This document shows positions 1-5,238 of a stretch of DNA of 7,549 bases, one piece after another (the first letter of the stretch is position 1; the number at the start of each line of letters is the position of its first letter). The stretch covers positions 1 through 7,549 of the forward strand of contig QMRV01000085.1 in the NCBI GenBank assembly GCA_003649445.1, in the 5' to 3' direction. A program made the translations under genes and the position numbers. This DNA comes from Thermoprotei archaeon (GTDB lineage: Archaea; Thermoproteota; Thermoprotei; Thermofilales; B15-G2). The notes beneath the pieces were generated by a model, which saw nothing but the letters and a program-made list of their open reading frames with translations, had not been told where the DNA came from and did not search any database.

Positions 1-303
1 CATTTTGATAGTACTATCTTTTAAGATTTTGACTATATTTTCCTTTATTGTCTTGCTTTTATCAAAAAGATATTCGCTAAATATGTAATTTTTGTTTCCT
101 TTTATTATGATGATTGTCTTAGATTTTTGTGTTTTAGTTTTTACGTACCTTTTGGCTATATATCTGTATAAGCTTAAGGTAGAAAATTTGTTAAAAGTTT
201 GAAAAATAAAAGTAGTACCAGGGAAACAATTGTTGCTGTAGTTACTTTTATTGATCCTTCTTTCAGGAATTCCTATAAGAGACCAGAATCTTTGCCGGAA
301 TTA
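1..303 (-). other. Ambiguous open frame or gene fragment at left edge
   Basis: The minus strand is open for about 100 codons from 303 to the window edge, just after an in-frame TAA, but contains no ATG, GTG or TTG start until the ATG at the very edge (3-1). The translation is Lys/Ile/Asn-rich with plausible stretches such as LYRYIAKRYVKTK and KTIIIIKGNKNYIFSEYLF. It could be the tail of a decayed gene running out of the window. On the opposite strand one frame encodes a hydrophobic segment broken by a single TAA near 95, so strand choice is unsure. I do not recognise a family. Confidence 0.25.
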
Positions 304-401
304 AGGACTTTGTATGTCAATTTGACTATTATGTAGCTGAGTTTCTTGGTTTTAGTAGGGCGTATAAGATAGCTGAGCTTTTTGAAAAGTATTTAATATG
401 A
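279..401 (+). pseudogene. Short gene remnant without a start codon
   Basis: This 40-codon open frame begins right after a TAA and ends at TGA 399-401, with no ATG, GTG or TTG start. The translation is protein-like and ends in an amphipathic helix (FLGFSRAYKIAELFEKYLI). A neighbouring plus-strand frame (about 176-335) is also open and continues the same direction (TRETIVAVVTFIDPSFRN), so the pair may be one decayed gene with a frameshift around 280-330. The family is not recognised. Decay is inferred from the missing start and the frame break. Confidence 0.3.
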
Positions 402-466
402 AATTAGAGGTAATTAAATAACTTTATTTGAATAATCTTTCAAGCTATTAAGAATATATACTATTA

Positions 467-577
467 ATGCAATTTATATATTATACTATATTTGCTCTAT
501 TTGCTGTTTATGTTATAGTCACAAAGGTAGTAAGTAAAAATTTATGTGCAAAGTTTTTCTTAAGAAAATATGAATAA
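467..577 (+). CDS. Possible 36-residue single-span membrane peptide
   Basis: ATG 467 opens 36 codons ending at TAA 575-577. Residues about 3-20 form a hydrophobic segment (YYTIFALFAVYVIV) followed by a basic tail (TKVVSKNLCAKFFLRKYE), the pattern of a single membrane span with a cytoplasmic positive end. It overlaps the ATG of the following nuclease gene by 8 bases, which would allow coupled translation. AT-rich TATA-like stretches lie at 423-428 and 452-461, but neither is ideally spaced and there is no Shine-Dalgarno. The ORF is short and lies in AT-rich DNA, so it may be chance. Confidence 0.33.
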   Translation: MQFIYYTIFALFAVYVIVTKVVSKNLCAKFFLRKYE

Positions 578-1405
578 AGAAGAATACCTTAAATTTAAGC
601 GAAAAAATTACGTGAAAATATTAATAGATATAACGTAATAAGGGATGTTTTAGGAGAAGATTTTATTGAAGAAAATTTAAATGAAAATTCTAATAAACTT
701 CACGTTCTGTTACGGATACTATCAAACGAGGAATATTGCGAGAGAATAGCGAGATGGTTCGAGTTAGTAAGGCAGAGTAATATTAATGAGGCTAAAAGTA
801 TAGCTGACCGTTTAAGAGAAACTAAAGAGGTATACAGTTTTCTTTCAGAGTTAGAGGTTTTAGCATTTTATAAGCAGTTTATTGGAACTTATTTCGCTGA
901 AGTAAAATATGAGCCGACAATATCCTTTTCCTCTACTGATAGAAAACCTGATATAAGCCTAGTTACGGTTAGGGGTGAGGAGATATACCTTGAAGTAAGG
1001 ACAGTATTTGAAAGAGGTAGAAAAGATGATATAGAGAATATTCTGAGAAAGCACGAAGATGCCCCAGTTTGTATTAGCTTTAATGAGATTGAGAGAAAGT
1101 TAAGGGATAAAGTTAGGAAAGAGTCTAAGCACTTCCCACGTAAGACTTATAATGTTCTTGCCTTATGTGACTGTGCTCTATTTTATCACTTTAAGACTTG
1201 TGCACCGGATATTCTTAAAGGTGAAATATACGACCTCAATAGTCAAAAAATTATAAAAAGTTGTAAAGGAATTTTGTCCGAAAAGAAGTGCAAAAAGATT
1301 AGTGCAGTTATAGTTTTTGAATTATTTAAATACAAAGAAAGAGAAAAGATAGAGAATCCCTTTGCCTATAAATCAATGCCGCCAGAAATACTAGAAATAC
1401 TGTAA
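570..1405 (+). CDS. PD-(D/E)XK-like nuclease, frame broken at an A6 run
   Basis: ATG 570 starts a frame that reads MNKEEYLKFKRK and would stop at TAA 636. From 599 a second frame stays open for 268 codons to TAA 1403-1405, yet has no ATG, GTG or TTG until far downstream, so it cannot start alone. Adding one A at the A6 run 602-607 joins the frames into a 278-residue protein. The product looks like a PD-(D/E)XK nuclease: a helix with Glu (FLSELEVLAFYKQF), then VKYEPTI, KPDISLV and GEEIYLEVRTV, giving the E...PD...ExR order. Arg stands where Lys is usual. The remainder is helical with several Cys. The sequence at 602-608 is the heptamer A AAA AAT in the zero frame, so a -1 programmed shift is possible; mutation or a sequencing error are the simpler explanations. 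The substrate is unknown; DNA is inferred from the fold. Confidence 0.72.
602..608 (+). promoter_or_regulatory. Candidate -1 slippery heptamer A AAA AAT
   Basis: In the frame of ATG 570 the codons are CGA AAA AAT, so bases 602-608 form A_AAA_AAT, the X_XXY_YYZ pattern. A -1 slip puts the ribosome on AAA AAA TTA, exactly the long downstream frame. From memory, the same heptamer is reported at the recoded alpha-fucosidase gene of Saccharolobus solfataricus. No downstream pseudoknot was worked out by eye. Confidence 0.4.
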
Positions 1406-1410
1406 CAACC

Positions 1411-2124
1411 TTAAACAGCAATGTTATCTGAACTAAGGACGTATTGCGGGTATTTTTGGTGCACATATTGTGTTAATTCTTTGGCTGTCATTTTATTGTA
1501 GTAGTTTAGTTTTTCTATTTTTTCTTTTTCGTGTTTTGTTAGGTTGTTGTATATTTTTTGTGCTATTTTTTGTCCGCGTGCTGTTAGTGTGTATATTGGT
1601 ATTGTTATTTCTTCGCCGTTTATTTCTTTTATTTCTTCTTCTATGTTTATGAAGCCTGCTAGGATTAGTATTTCTATGTCTTGGATTAGTTCTTTTGAGA
1701 AGGGGCCGTATCTGTATTTTATGAAATTATATTTGTGGTCTTTTATTATTTTTAGTTCTTTGTCTAAGAGAAATACTAGTTTTTGTAGTTTTGTTTTTCC
1801 TTTTATTTTATTTACAATGTACAGTATTAGGAGGGGCCATTTCATTCGCTTAAGTGGGAGCTCGTTTGTAAATGTGCTTCTTAAGAGGAGGAGTTTTTCG
1901 GCTACTTCTTTTCCTTTATCTGTTAGTTCTAGTGTTTTGCGAAAAGGAAATTGTTTAGACGCTTTTTCTTTAATTAAGCCTTCTTTAACTAATTCTCTTA
2001 TTCTTTGCTCTATTGTTGTTGCACTTCCTCCTACTTTTCTAATCAGCGGTCTTATGTTTAATGGTTCTTCGTAGAGTGCTAGTAGTATATCTACAGCTTT
2101 GCTACGGAAGAGTACGTTAATCAA
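1411..2124 (-). CDS. Winged-helix regulator fused to a Panacea/YwgA-like antitoxin domain
   Basis: This is a 237-residue protein. Residues about 5-80 form a winged helix: LLALYEEPLNIRPLIRKVG, then a recognition-helix region (SATTIEQRIRELVKEGLIKEK), then a wing ending LELTDKGKEVAEKL. Residues about 97-220 match the Panacea (SocA-like, DUF4065/YwgA) pattern: GKTKLQKLVFLLDKE, YRYGPFSKELIQDIE, LILAGFI, YTLTARGQKIAQKI and the tail LTQYVHQKYPQY. Panacea domains are known as antitoxins for many toxin types, so a DNA-binding antitoxin role is inferred. The start is TTG (2124-2122), preceded by AGGGGGAC as a Shine-Dalgarno-like motif; no ATG or GTG is available near the domain start. It is divergent from the small operon at 2277, whose shared intergenic region is rich in palindromes it might bind, and its 3' end is 5 bases from that of the 570-1405 nuclease gene. 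Confidence 0.85.
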   Translation of the reverse strand: MINVLFRSKAVDILLALYEEPLNIRPLIRKVGGSATTIEQRIRELVKEGLIKEKASKQFPFRKTLELTDKGKEVAEKLLLLRSTFTNELPLKRMKWPLLILYIVNKIKGKTKLQKLVFLLDKELKIIKDHKYNFIKYRYGPFSKELIQDIEILILAGFINIEEEIKEINGEEITIPIYTLTARGQKIAQKIYNNLTKHEKEKIEKLNYYNKMTAKELTQYVHQKYPQYVLSSDNIAV

Positions 2125-2156
2125 AATTTGTCCCCCTGTGATTATGGTTTTGAAGA

Positions 2157-2167
2157 ATTATATGTGT
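2157..2167 (-). promoter_or_regulatory. Candidate TATA box of the winged-helix/Panacea gene
   Basis: Read on the minus strand this is ACACATATAAT, an archaeal TATA-like element about 33-43 bases upstream of the TTG start. A transcript starting near 2135 would just include the AGGGGGAC Shine-Dalgarno-like motif (2136-2129). It overlaps the left arm of the GTTAC/GTAAC inverted repeat, which would suit repression. Confidence 0.45.
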
Positions 2168-2182
2168 TACTATATGCGTAAC
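2166..2182. promoter_or_regulatory. Inverted repeat GTTAC-N7-GTAAC, candidate operator
   Basis: Perfect 5-base arms (2166-2170 and 2178-2182) separated by 7 bases, so centres are about one helical turn apart. It lies next to the minus-strand TATA-like box. The same GTTAC core recurs at 2255-2259 and 2262-2266 near the divergent plus-strand promoter. Confidence 0.45.
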
Positions 2183-2205
2183 GAGATAATAGATGTAATG
2201 CTCTA

Positions 2206-2223
2206 GTAATACTGTAGTATTAC
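2206..2223. promoter_or_regulatory. 18-base palindrome GTAATAC-TGTA-GTATTAC
   Basis: Seven-base arms (2206-2212 and 2217-2223) pair perfectly around TGTA. It sits between the two divergent promoters, the usual place for an operator of a winged-helix dimer. The arms resemble the GTTAC/GTAAC half-sites nearby with one or two added bases. An RNA hairpin is less likely because no gene ends here. Confidence 0.45.
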
Positions 2224-2244
2224 CTTTTTATTTTAAATGTAAGG

Positions 2245-2250
2245 TATTTA
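2245..2250 (+). promoter_or_regulatory. Candidate TATA box for the 2277 operon
   Basis: TATTTA lies about 27-32 bases before ATG 2277, the spacing expected for a leaderless archaeal transcript, and no Shine-Dalgarno is visible before that ATG. A second AT-rich run (2227-2237) is farther upstream. Confidence 0.45.
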
Positions 2251-2251
2251 T

Positions 2252-2270
2252 CGTGTTACGTGTTACGTAA
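2252..2270. repeat. Tandem CGTGTTA repeat with palindrome TTACGTAA
   Basis: CGTGTTA occurs twice in tandem (2252-2265) and runs into the 8-base palindrome TTACGTAA (2263-2270), just upstream of ATG 2277. If the plus gene is leaderless these bases cover its transcription start, where a bound regulator would block initiation. Confidence 0.45.
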
Positions 2271-2276
2271 TATGAT

Positions 2277-2534
2277 ATGAAATCCTCACTTAAGGTAAGA
2301 ATAGGAATAGCGATAGGAATATACATAGTCTGGGCCTTCATAGTACACCAGTTCTTTGAAGTAACTGGTATAAAGTTAGCACCTGAGTTAACTCTTAATG
2401 CAGTGCTTTTAATTCCATTAATTCCAGCGATTTTCTCTATAATAGATCTATCAACAACTGTCATTATTACAGTAATTGCTATAGCATCGCTACTCGTTAC
2501 TAAAGAAATTATTGCACCACTTTTTCACACGTGA
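2277..2534 (+). CDS. Small membrane protein with two or three spans
   Basis: An 85-residue hydrophobic protein. Spans are at about residues 8-26 (IGIAIGIYIVWAFIVHQFF), 40-58 (LNAVLLIPLIPAIFSIIDL) and 60-77 (TTVIITVIAIASLLVT). A basic N-terminus (MKSSLKVR) suggests an inside N-terminus. No family is recognised. ATG 2277 follows a TATA-like box at leaderless spacing. The next gene begins 15 bases after its stop with its own Shine-Dalgarno, so the two form an operon. Facing a wHTH-Panacea gene across a shared control region, it could be a membrane toxin or effector of that antitoxin; that role is inference from position only. Confidence 0.7.
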   Translation: MKSSLKVRIGIAIGIYIVWAFIVHQFFEVTGIKLAPELTLNAVLLIPLIPAIFSIIDLSTTVIITVIAIASLLVTKEIIAPLFHT

Positions 2535-2537
2535 GAA

Positions 2538-2544
2538 GAGGTGA
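2538..2544 (+). promoter_or_regulatory. Shine-Dalgarno GAGGTGA deciding a TTG start
   Basis: GAGGTGA is followed by 5 bases and then TTG 2550. Starting at the upstream GTG 2541 would place the start codon inside this motif, so TTG 2550 is the better start. Confidence 0.55.
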
Positions 2545-2549
2545 AAGCC

Positions 2550-2849
2550 TTGATTAAGGTGAAATTACCTAGAGTGAAAGAGCCTTTGTATATGAAAAAG
2601 CAGTATCAAAGCTGTAGTTTAGAAGAGAGAAAGATTTTGAGAATTGTAATTAAGCAGGGTACGTGGTTTACTAAGCCTTACTGGGATGCATTTAAGGACT
2701 ACTTGAAGAGTCAGGGTGTGAGTTGGCAGTTGTTAATGGAGGCTTGGGGCTGGGTTAATCATTATTTTGTTCAGTGGGCTGAAGGAATAATTAGCTGGGA
2801 AGAGGCTTTCGATAGATTAGAAATAGTTTTAAATAATATTATAAGGTAA
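2550..2849 (+). CDS. Small Trp-rich helical protein of unknown function
   Basis: A 99-residue protein if begun at TTG 2550 (102 from GTG 2541). The N-terminus is basic (IKVKLPRVKEPLYMKKQYQ). The rest is predicted helical and unusually rich in Trp and other aromatics (GTWFTKPYWDAFKDYL, GVSWQLLMEAWGWVNHYF, WAEGIISWEEAFDRLE). There is no signal peptide or membrane span and no recognised motif. It is co-transcribed with the small membrane protein, which ends 15 bases upstream of this start. Context makes it a candidate partner or toxin for the divergent Panacea gene, but the sequence itself does not show a catalytic site. Confidence 0.68.
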   Translation: MIKVKLPRVKEPLYMKKQYQSCSLEERKILRIVIKQGTWFTKPYWDAFKDYLKSQGVSWQLLMEAWGWVNHYFVQWAEGIISWEEAFDRLEIVLNNIIR

Positions 2850-2869
2850 GTAGAGAAAATAGCTTCTAT

Positions 2870-2904
2870 AAAATAGTTTAAGTGTTTTTTATTTTTGTTT
2901 TGTG
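2870..2904 (+). promoter_or_regulatory. Repeated promoter module, copy A
   Basis: The 17-mer AAAATAGTTTAAGTGTT (2870-2886) is identical to 5885-5901, and similarity continues through a T-rich stretch to TTTTGTG. TTTAAG (2877-2882) fits an archaeal TATA box, and a start about 25 bases on falls at GTG 2902, which reads GTG CGT TAG, a two-codon mini-ORF. It lies upstream of the orphan gene at 2941. Confidence 0.55.
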
Positions 2905-2909
2905 CGTTA

Positions 2910-2917
2910 GTTTAATT
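2910..2917 (+). promoter_or_regulatory. Second TATA-like box before the 2941 gene
   Basis: GTTTAATT is centred about 27 bases upstream of GTG 2941, the spacing of a leaderless start. The surrounding DNA is very T-rich, so the match is weak. Confidence 0.3.
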
Positions 2918-2940
2918 TTGTTTTGTTTGTTATTGTTGTT

Positions 2941-3378
2941 GTGGAGGTGTTGGGGGTTTTTCGGGAGTTTTTTGATGGTGTTTTGGATAGGTGTTGGGGT
3001 AGGTTTGTGAGATTAAATCGTGTTGTTTGTTTTTATGTTTATTTATGTTTGAGGTATGGTGTTTTTCCTCGTGAGCTTTATGATGGTGTTTTGGAGGGGA
3101 ATGTTCTTGTTTGTGGTGGTTGCCGTGTTGTTTTAGATAAGCGTGATGCTTCTGTGTTAAAGGAAGTTGGTTTTCCTCGTGAGAAATGGGGTAGTGTTGG
3201 GAGTTTTGTTAAGGCTGTTTCTCGTGAGGTTAGGGTTGTTCAGTGGACTGAGACTAAGTTGAATTTTGTTGAGTTGATGGTTTTGCGTGATTTGCTTGGG
3301 GGTCGTGGTGTTCGTATTGGTGTTTCTACTTTTGTTAAGTTTCTTGAGTTGTTTTTGGAGCTGCATGAAGAGAAGTAG
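2941..3378 (+). CDS. Unknown protein with a CxxC pair
   Basis: A 145-residue protein from GTG 2941 (the frame is open to TTG 2923, adding six hydrophobic residues). GTG 2941 is preferred for its spacing from a TATA-like box; there is no Shine-Dalgarno. About residue 60 it has NVLVCGGCRVVLDK, a CxxC pair that could bind zinc or form a disulfide, though no second pair is evident. The C-terminus looks helical (LNFVELMVLRDLLGG, FVKFLELFLELHEEK). Composition is extreme: Val, Phe, Gly, Leu and Arg dominate because codons are G/T-rich (GTT, TTT, TTG, CGT). It precedes the 3441 gene by 62 bases. No family is recognised. Confidence 0.65.
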   Translation: MEVLGVFREFFDGVLDRCWGRFVRLNRVVCFYVYLCLRYGVFPRELYDGVLEGNVLVCGGCRVVLDKRDASVLKEVGFPREKWGSVGSFVKAVSREVRVVQWTETKLNFVELMVLRDLLGGRGVRIGVSTFVKFLELFLELHEEK

Positions 3379-3382
3379 GGTA

Positions 3383-3391
3383 TTTAAGTGT
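3383..3391 (+). promoter_or_regulatory. TTTAAGTGT element, weaker third copy of the module
   Basis: TTTAAGTGT matches the core of the modules at 2877 and 5892 and is followed by CTTCTCTGTAC, close to the TCTCTACC in the 5892 copy. It lies 5 bases after the stop of the 2941 gene and about 30 bases before the TATA box at 3414. Confidence 0.4.
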
Positions 3392-3393
3392 CT

Positions 3394-3407
3394 TCTCTGT
3401 ACAGAGA
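3394..3407. promoter_or_regulatory. 14-base perfect palindrome TCTCTGTACAGAGA
   Basis: A perfect dyad just upstream of the TATA box of the 3441 gene, within a 62-base intergenic region. The position is that of an activator or repressor site; as RNA it could also form a short hairpin ending the 2941 transcript, but it has no loop, which makes a DNA operator more likely. Confidence 0.45.
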
Positions 3408-3412
3408 GGAAT

Positions 3413-3422
3413 CTTTATATAT
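3413..3422 (+). promoter_or_regulatory. TATA box of the 3441 gene
   Basis: CTTTATATAT is a strong archaeal TATA match, about 27 bases upstream of ATG 3441, with purine-rich GAGAGGAA before it as a possible BRE. The spacing and lack of a Shine-Dalgarno indicate a leaderless mRNA. Confidence 0.65.
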
Positions 3423-3440
3423 TTTGTTTGGGCTTGTTTA

Positions 3441-4301
3441 ATGGGTGGTCTGGTGAGGGAGGGGGAGTTTGAGGGGATTTTGAGGGAGATTCGTGGGGAG
3501 TCTCCTGATCCGCTGTCTATTGATGTTCGTGGGCTTTTTGAGGAGATTTTAGTTGAGCAGGAGCGTGTGGTTAGGGTTTCGGCTGAGCTTGACCGTATGG
3601 ATATTGATATTCATGAAAGTATTAGGATTTTTGAAGAGAAGACGAAGTGTAGTGATAATTATGTTAGGTTTCTTAAGTGCTGTAATGCGTTGTTTGATGC
3701 TTTGTGTGATTTAGGTAAGGTTAGGCGTCGTGTTGAGAGGGAGTTTAAGAGGATTCCTAAGCGTTTTGTTAAGAGGGCTGTTTACTGGTGTTTGTGGTAT
3801 CTTAGGACTAGGAGGGACTACTATGTTTTGTGTATGGTGATTTTGCTTAGGTGTTGTTGTAGGGCTGGTGTTAAGGTGAGGTTTTCTAAGAGAGTGGTTT
3901 CTCGGGTTAAGAGGATGGTGAAGAAGCCTCCTCGTAGTCTTCCTAGTCACGGTACTGATATTATTGCGTGTATTGCGTTGCTTAATGAGACTGATGATGT
4001 TAAGGAAACTGTTTTTAGAGAAGTGCGCTCTGATAATTGGCTGGCTTACGATGTTTTGAGTGATATGATTGCTTTAGGTGACTTGGATGCGGCTGCGGAG
4101 GGATTTAGTGTACTTGAGAGAGATCGTAGAGATATTGTTCGCTGGACTATTGGTGATGGGTTGTGGAGAGCTTATAGGTATTGTCCGGAGCTTAGGGAGA
4201 ATTCGTGGTTTGTGAATGAGCTTAAGTACTGGATTAAGAAGAGCTGGATTATAAGAGATCTCTTTAAGAAAGAGGGGCTTGTCGAAGAAGGTGATGGATG
4301 A
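3441..4301 (+). CDS. Unknown Cys-rich helical protein
   Basis: A 286-residue protein with no recognised domain. It appears almost entirely helical: an acidic N-terminal third (EGILREIRGE, LFEEILVEQERVVRVSAELD), a strongly basic, Cys-rich middle (KCCNALFDALCDL, RRRVEREFKRIPKRFVKR, MVILLRCCCRAGVKV, RVVSRVKRMVKKPPR) and a C-terminal part with HEAT-like helical hairpins (LAYDVLSDMIALGDLDAAAEG). It has about eleven Cys, including three in a row, high for an intracellular protein. The basic middle could bind nucleic acid; that is inference. ATG 3441 is leaderless after a clear TATA box. Its stop overlaps the next start (ATGA at 4298-4301), so the two are translationally coupled. Codons are G/T-rich like those of the 2941 gene. 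Confidence 0.75.
   Translation: MGGLVREGEFEGILREIRGESPDPLSIDVRGLFEEILVEQERVVRVSAELDRMDIDIHESIRIFEEKTKCSDNYVRFLKCCNALFDALCDLGKVRRRVEREFKRIPKRFVKRAVYWCLWYLRTRRDYYVLCMVILLRCCCRAGVKVRFSKRVVSRVKRMVKKPPRSLPSHGTDIIACIALLNETDDVKETVFREVRSDNWLAYDVLSDMIALGDLDAAAEGFSVLERDRRDIVRWTIGDGLWRAYRYCPELRENSWFVNELKYWIKKSWIIRDLFKKEGLVEEGDG
4290..4295 (+). promoter_or_regulatory. Shine-Dalgarno GGTGAT for the coiled-coil gene
   Basis: GGTGAT inside the end of the 3441 gene sits 5 bases before ATG 4301 and 2 before ATG 4298. It supports real translation of the small ORF and favours 4301 as the used start. Confidence 0.5.
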
Positions 4302-4450
4302 TGCCGCTGGTTTATGAAATCGAGTTGCTTGAAACTAATAAGAGAATTCTCAGGGTTTTGAGAGAGCTTGAGAAGACTTTGAAGGATATTTTGGAGGAGT
4401 TGAGGAAACTTAATGATGCGGTTGAATGTCTTCTGAAAGACCGTAGTTAG
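4298..4450 (+). CDS. 50-residue coiled-coil protein coupled to the 3441 gene
   Basis: ATG 4298 overlaps the preceding stop as ATGA; a second ATG follows at 4301. GGTGAT at 4290-4295 is a Shine-Dalgarno ideally placed for ATG 4301. The product (49-50 residues) has heptad-like Leu/Ile spacing throughout (ETNKRILRVLRELEKTLKDI, LEELRKLNDAVECLLKDRS), so it is probably a coiled coil that dimerises or binds the upstream product. There is no membrane span. Stop TAG 4448-4450 faces the convergent phospholipase D-like gene 67 bases away. It has the size and position of a small regulatory or adaptor subunit; the function is unknown. Confidence 0.72.
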   Translation: MMPLVYEIELLETNKRILRVLRELEKTLKDILEELRKLNDAVECLLKDRS

Positions 4451-4517
4451 TGAAATAGGTACTGGCTCTAATGTGCTATATCTAGGAAAATTTGTCGAAA
4501 TGTATGGGGTCTTTATT

Positions 4518-5177
4518 TTAATTTAAGGTATATGGTTGTGCTAGGTTCCATTCTTCTTCTGTTAGTTGTTTTAGTTGTGGTGGTGTTTGGTGGAAGAGTA
4601 TTCCTAGTTCGAAGTTTCTCCATAGGCTTGTGTGGATTAGGTTGGCTGATGTTATTATTGCTGTGTTTGTGCCTATTGTGGTTTTTGCGTGTAGGGGTCT
4701 GTGTTGGGCTACTTTGGCTTCTACTTCTATGTAGTCTTTGAGTGATAGTAGTGTTTTTAATGCTTTTTTCATGTCTTTTCTTCTTGGTTCTCTGGTTATG
4801 ATTTTTAGGTGTTTTAGTTTCGTATACTTATTTAGTCCTGTTGTGATTCCTTTGGTGAGGTTTTGTGCTGTTGTGTGGTCTATCCATGGTGTGATTACTG
4901 TGGCTTCTTCCTCGAGTAGTATGCTGCATACTGCGGCGTAGATTAGTGGGTCTTTTGGCCTTGTTCTGATTACGTCGTATTCTTTTTTCTTTAGGTAGGG
5001 TAGTTCTTTTGCTTGTTGTGTGAGTTTTATTTTGTTGTCTGTTTTTTCTATTAGTCCTAGTTCCTCTGCTAGGGGTATTAATAGTGCTCGGGTTACGAAT
5101 TTGTTGTAGGGTTTTCTTACTCCTGTTTGCTTTATTTTGAAGCCGAAGTTTGTCATTATTTTTGTCCAGTACATCAT
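4518..5177 (-). CDS. Phospholipase D-like nuclease, C-terminal part of a split gene
   Basis: 219 residues from ATG 5177. The C-terminal half has one PLD half-site: PLHAKTTIGT (H163, K165), then TSANL (N179) and NFELGILF (E190), the order H-x-K...N...E. The Asp expected four residues after the Lys (HxKx4D) is Thr170. Upstream strands (ATVITPWID, KLKHLKIITRE) fit the PLD core. PLD enzymes need two half-sites, so a homodimer is likely; related archaeal proteins are usually nucleases. Residues before about 60 form a winged helix whose beginning (SATPDQIVEDLGGD) lies upstream of ATG 5177 in the same frame, which stays open to the A6 run at 5270-5265. No good start or Shine-Dalgarno precedes ATG 5177, so this is the second part of one 374-residue gene rather than a separate gene. 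Codons are A/C-rich. Confidence 0.75.
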   Translation of the reverse strand: MMYWTKIMTNFGFKIKQTGVRKPYNKFVTRALLIPLAEELGLIEKTDNKIKLTQQAKELPYLKKKEYDVIRTRPKDPLIYAAVCSILLEEEATVITPWIDHTTAQNLTKGITTGLNKYTKLKHLKIITREPRRKDMKKALKTLLSLKDYIEVEAKVAQHRPLHAKTTIGTNTAIITSANLIHTSLWRNFELGILFHQTPPQLKQLTEEEWNLAQPYTLN

Positions 5178-5238
5178 GTCTCCGCCTAGGTCTTCTACTA
5201 TTTGGTCGGGTGTTGCTGATTTTCTTTGGCTTAGGTAT

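Noticed and set aside
1470..2074. Long plus-strand open frames rich in Leu, Phe and Ser opposite the Panacea gene
   Set aside because: They are complements of the well-supported minus-strand gene and are hydrophobic only because that gene uses A-rich codons; no promoter or start supports them.
2228..2464. Minus-strand 78-codon frame
   Set aside because: It overlaps the divergent control region and the small membrane protein gene, which has clear spans and a TATA box; the translation is not domain-like.
3157..3950. Minus-strand frames rich in Asn, Thr, Pro and Lys
   Set aside because: These are shadows produced by the G+T-rich plus strand of the 2941 and 3441 genes; low-complexity composition and no start signals.
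4532..4941. Plus-strand hydrophobic frames resembling membrane proteins
   Set aside because: They lie opposite the PLD catalytic domain; Leu/Val/Phe richness follows from the T/G-rich strand.
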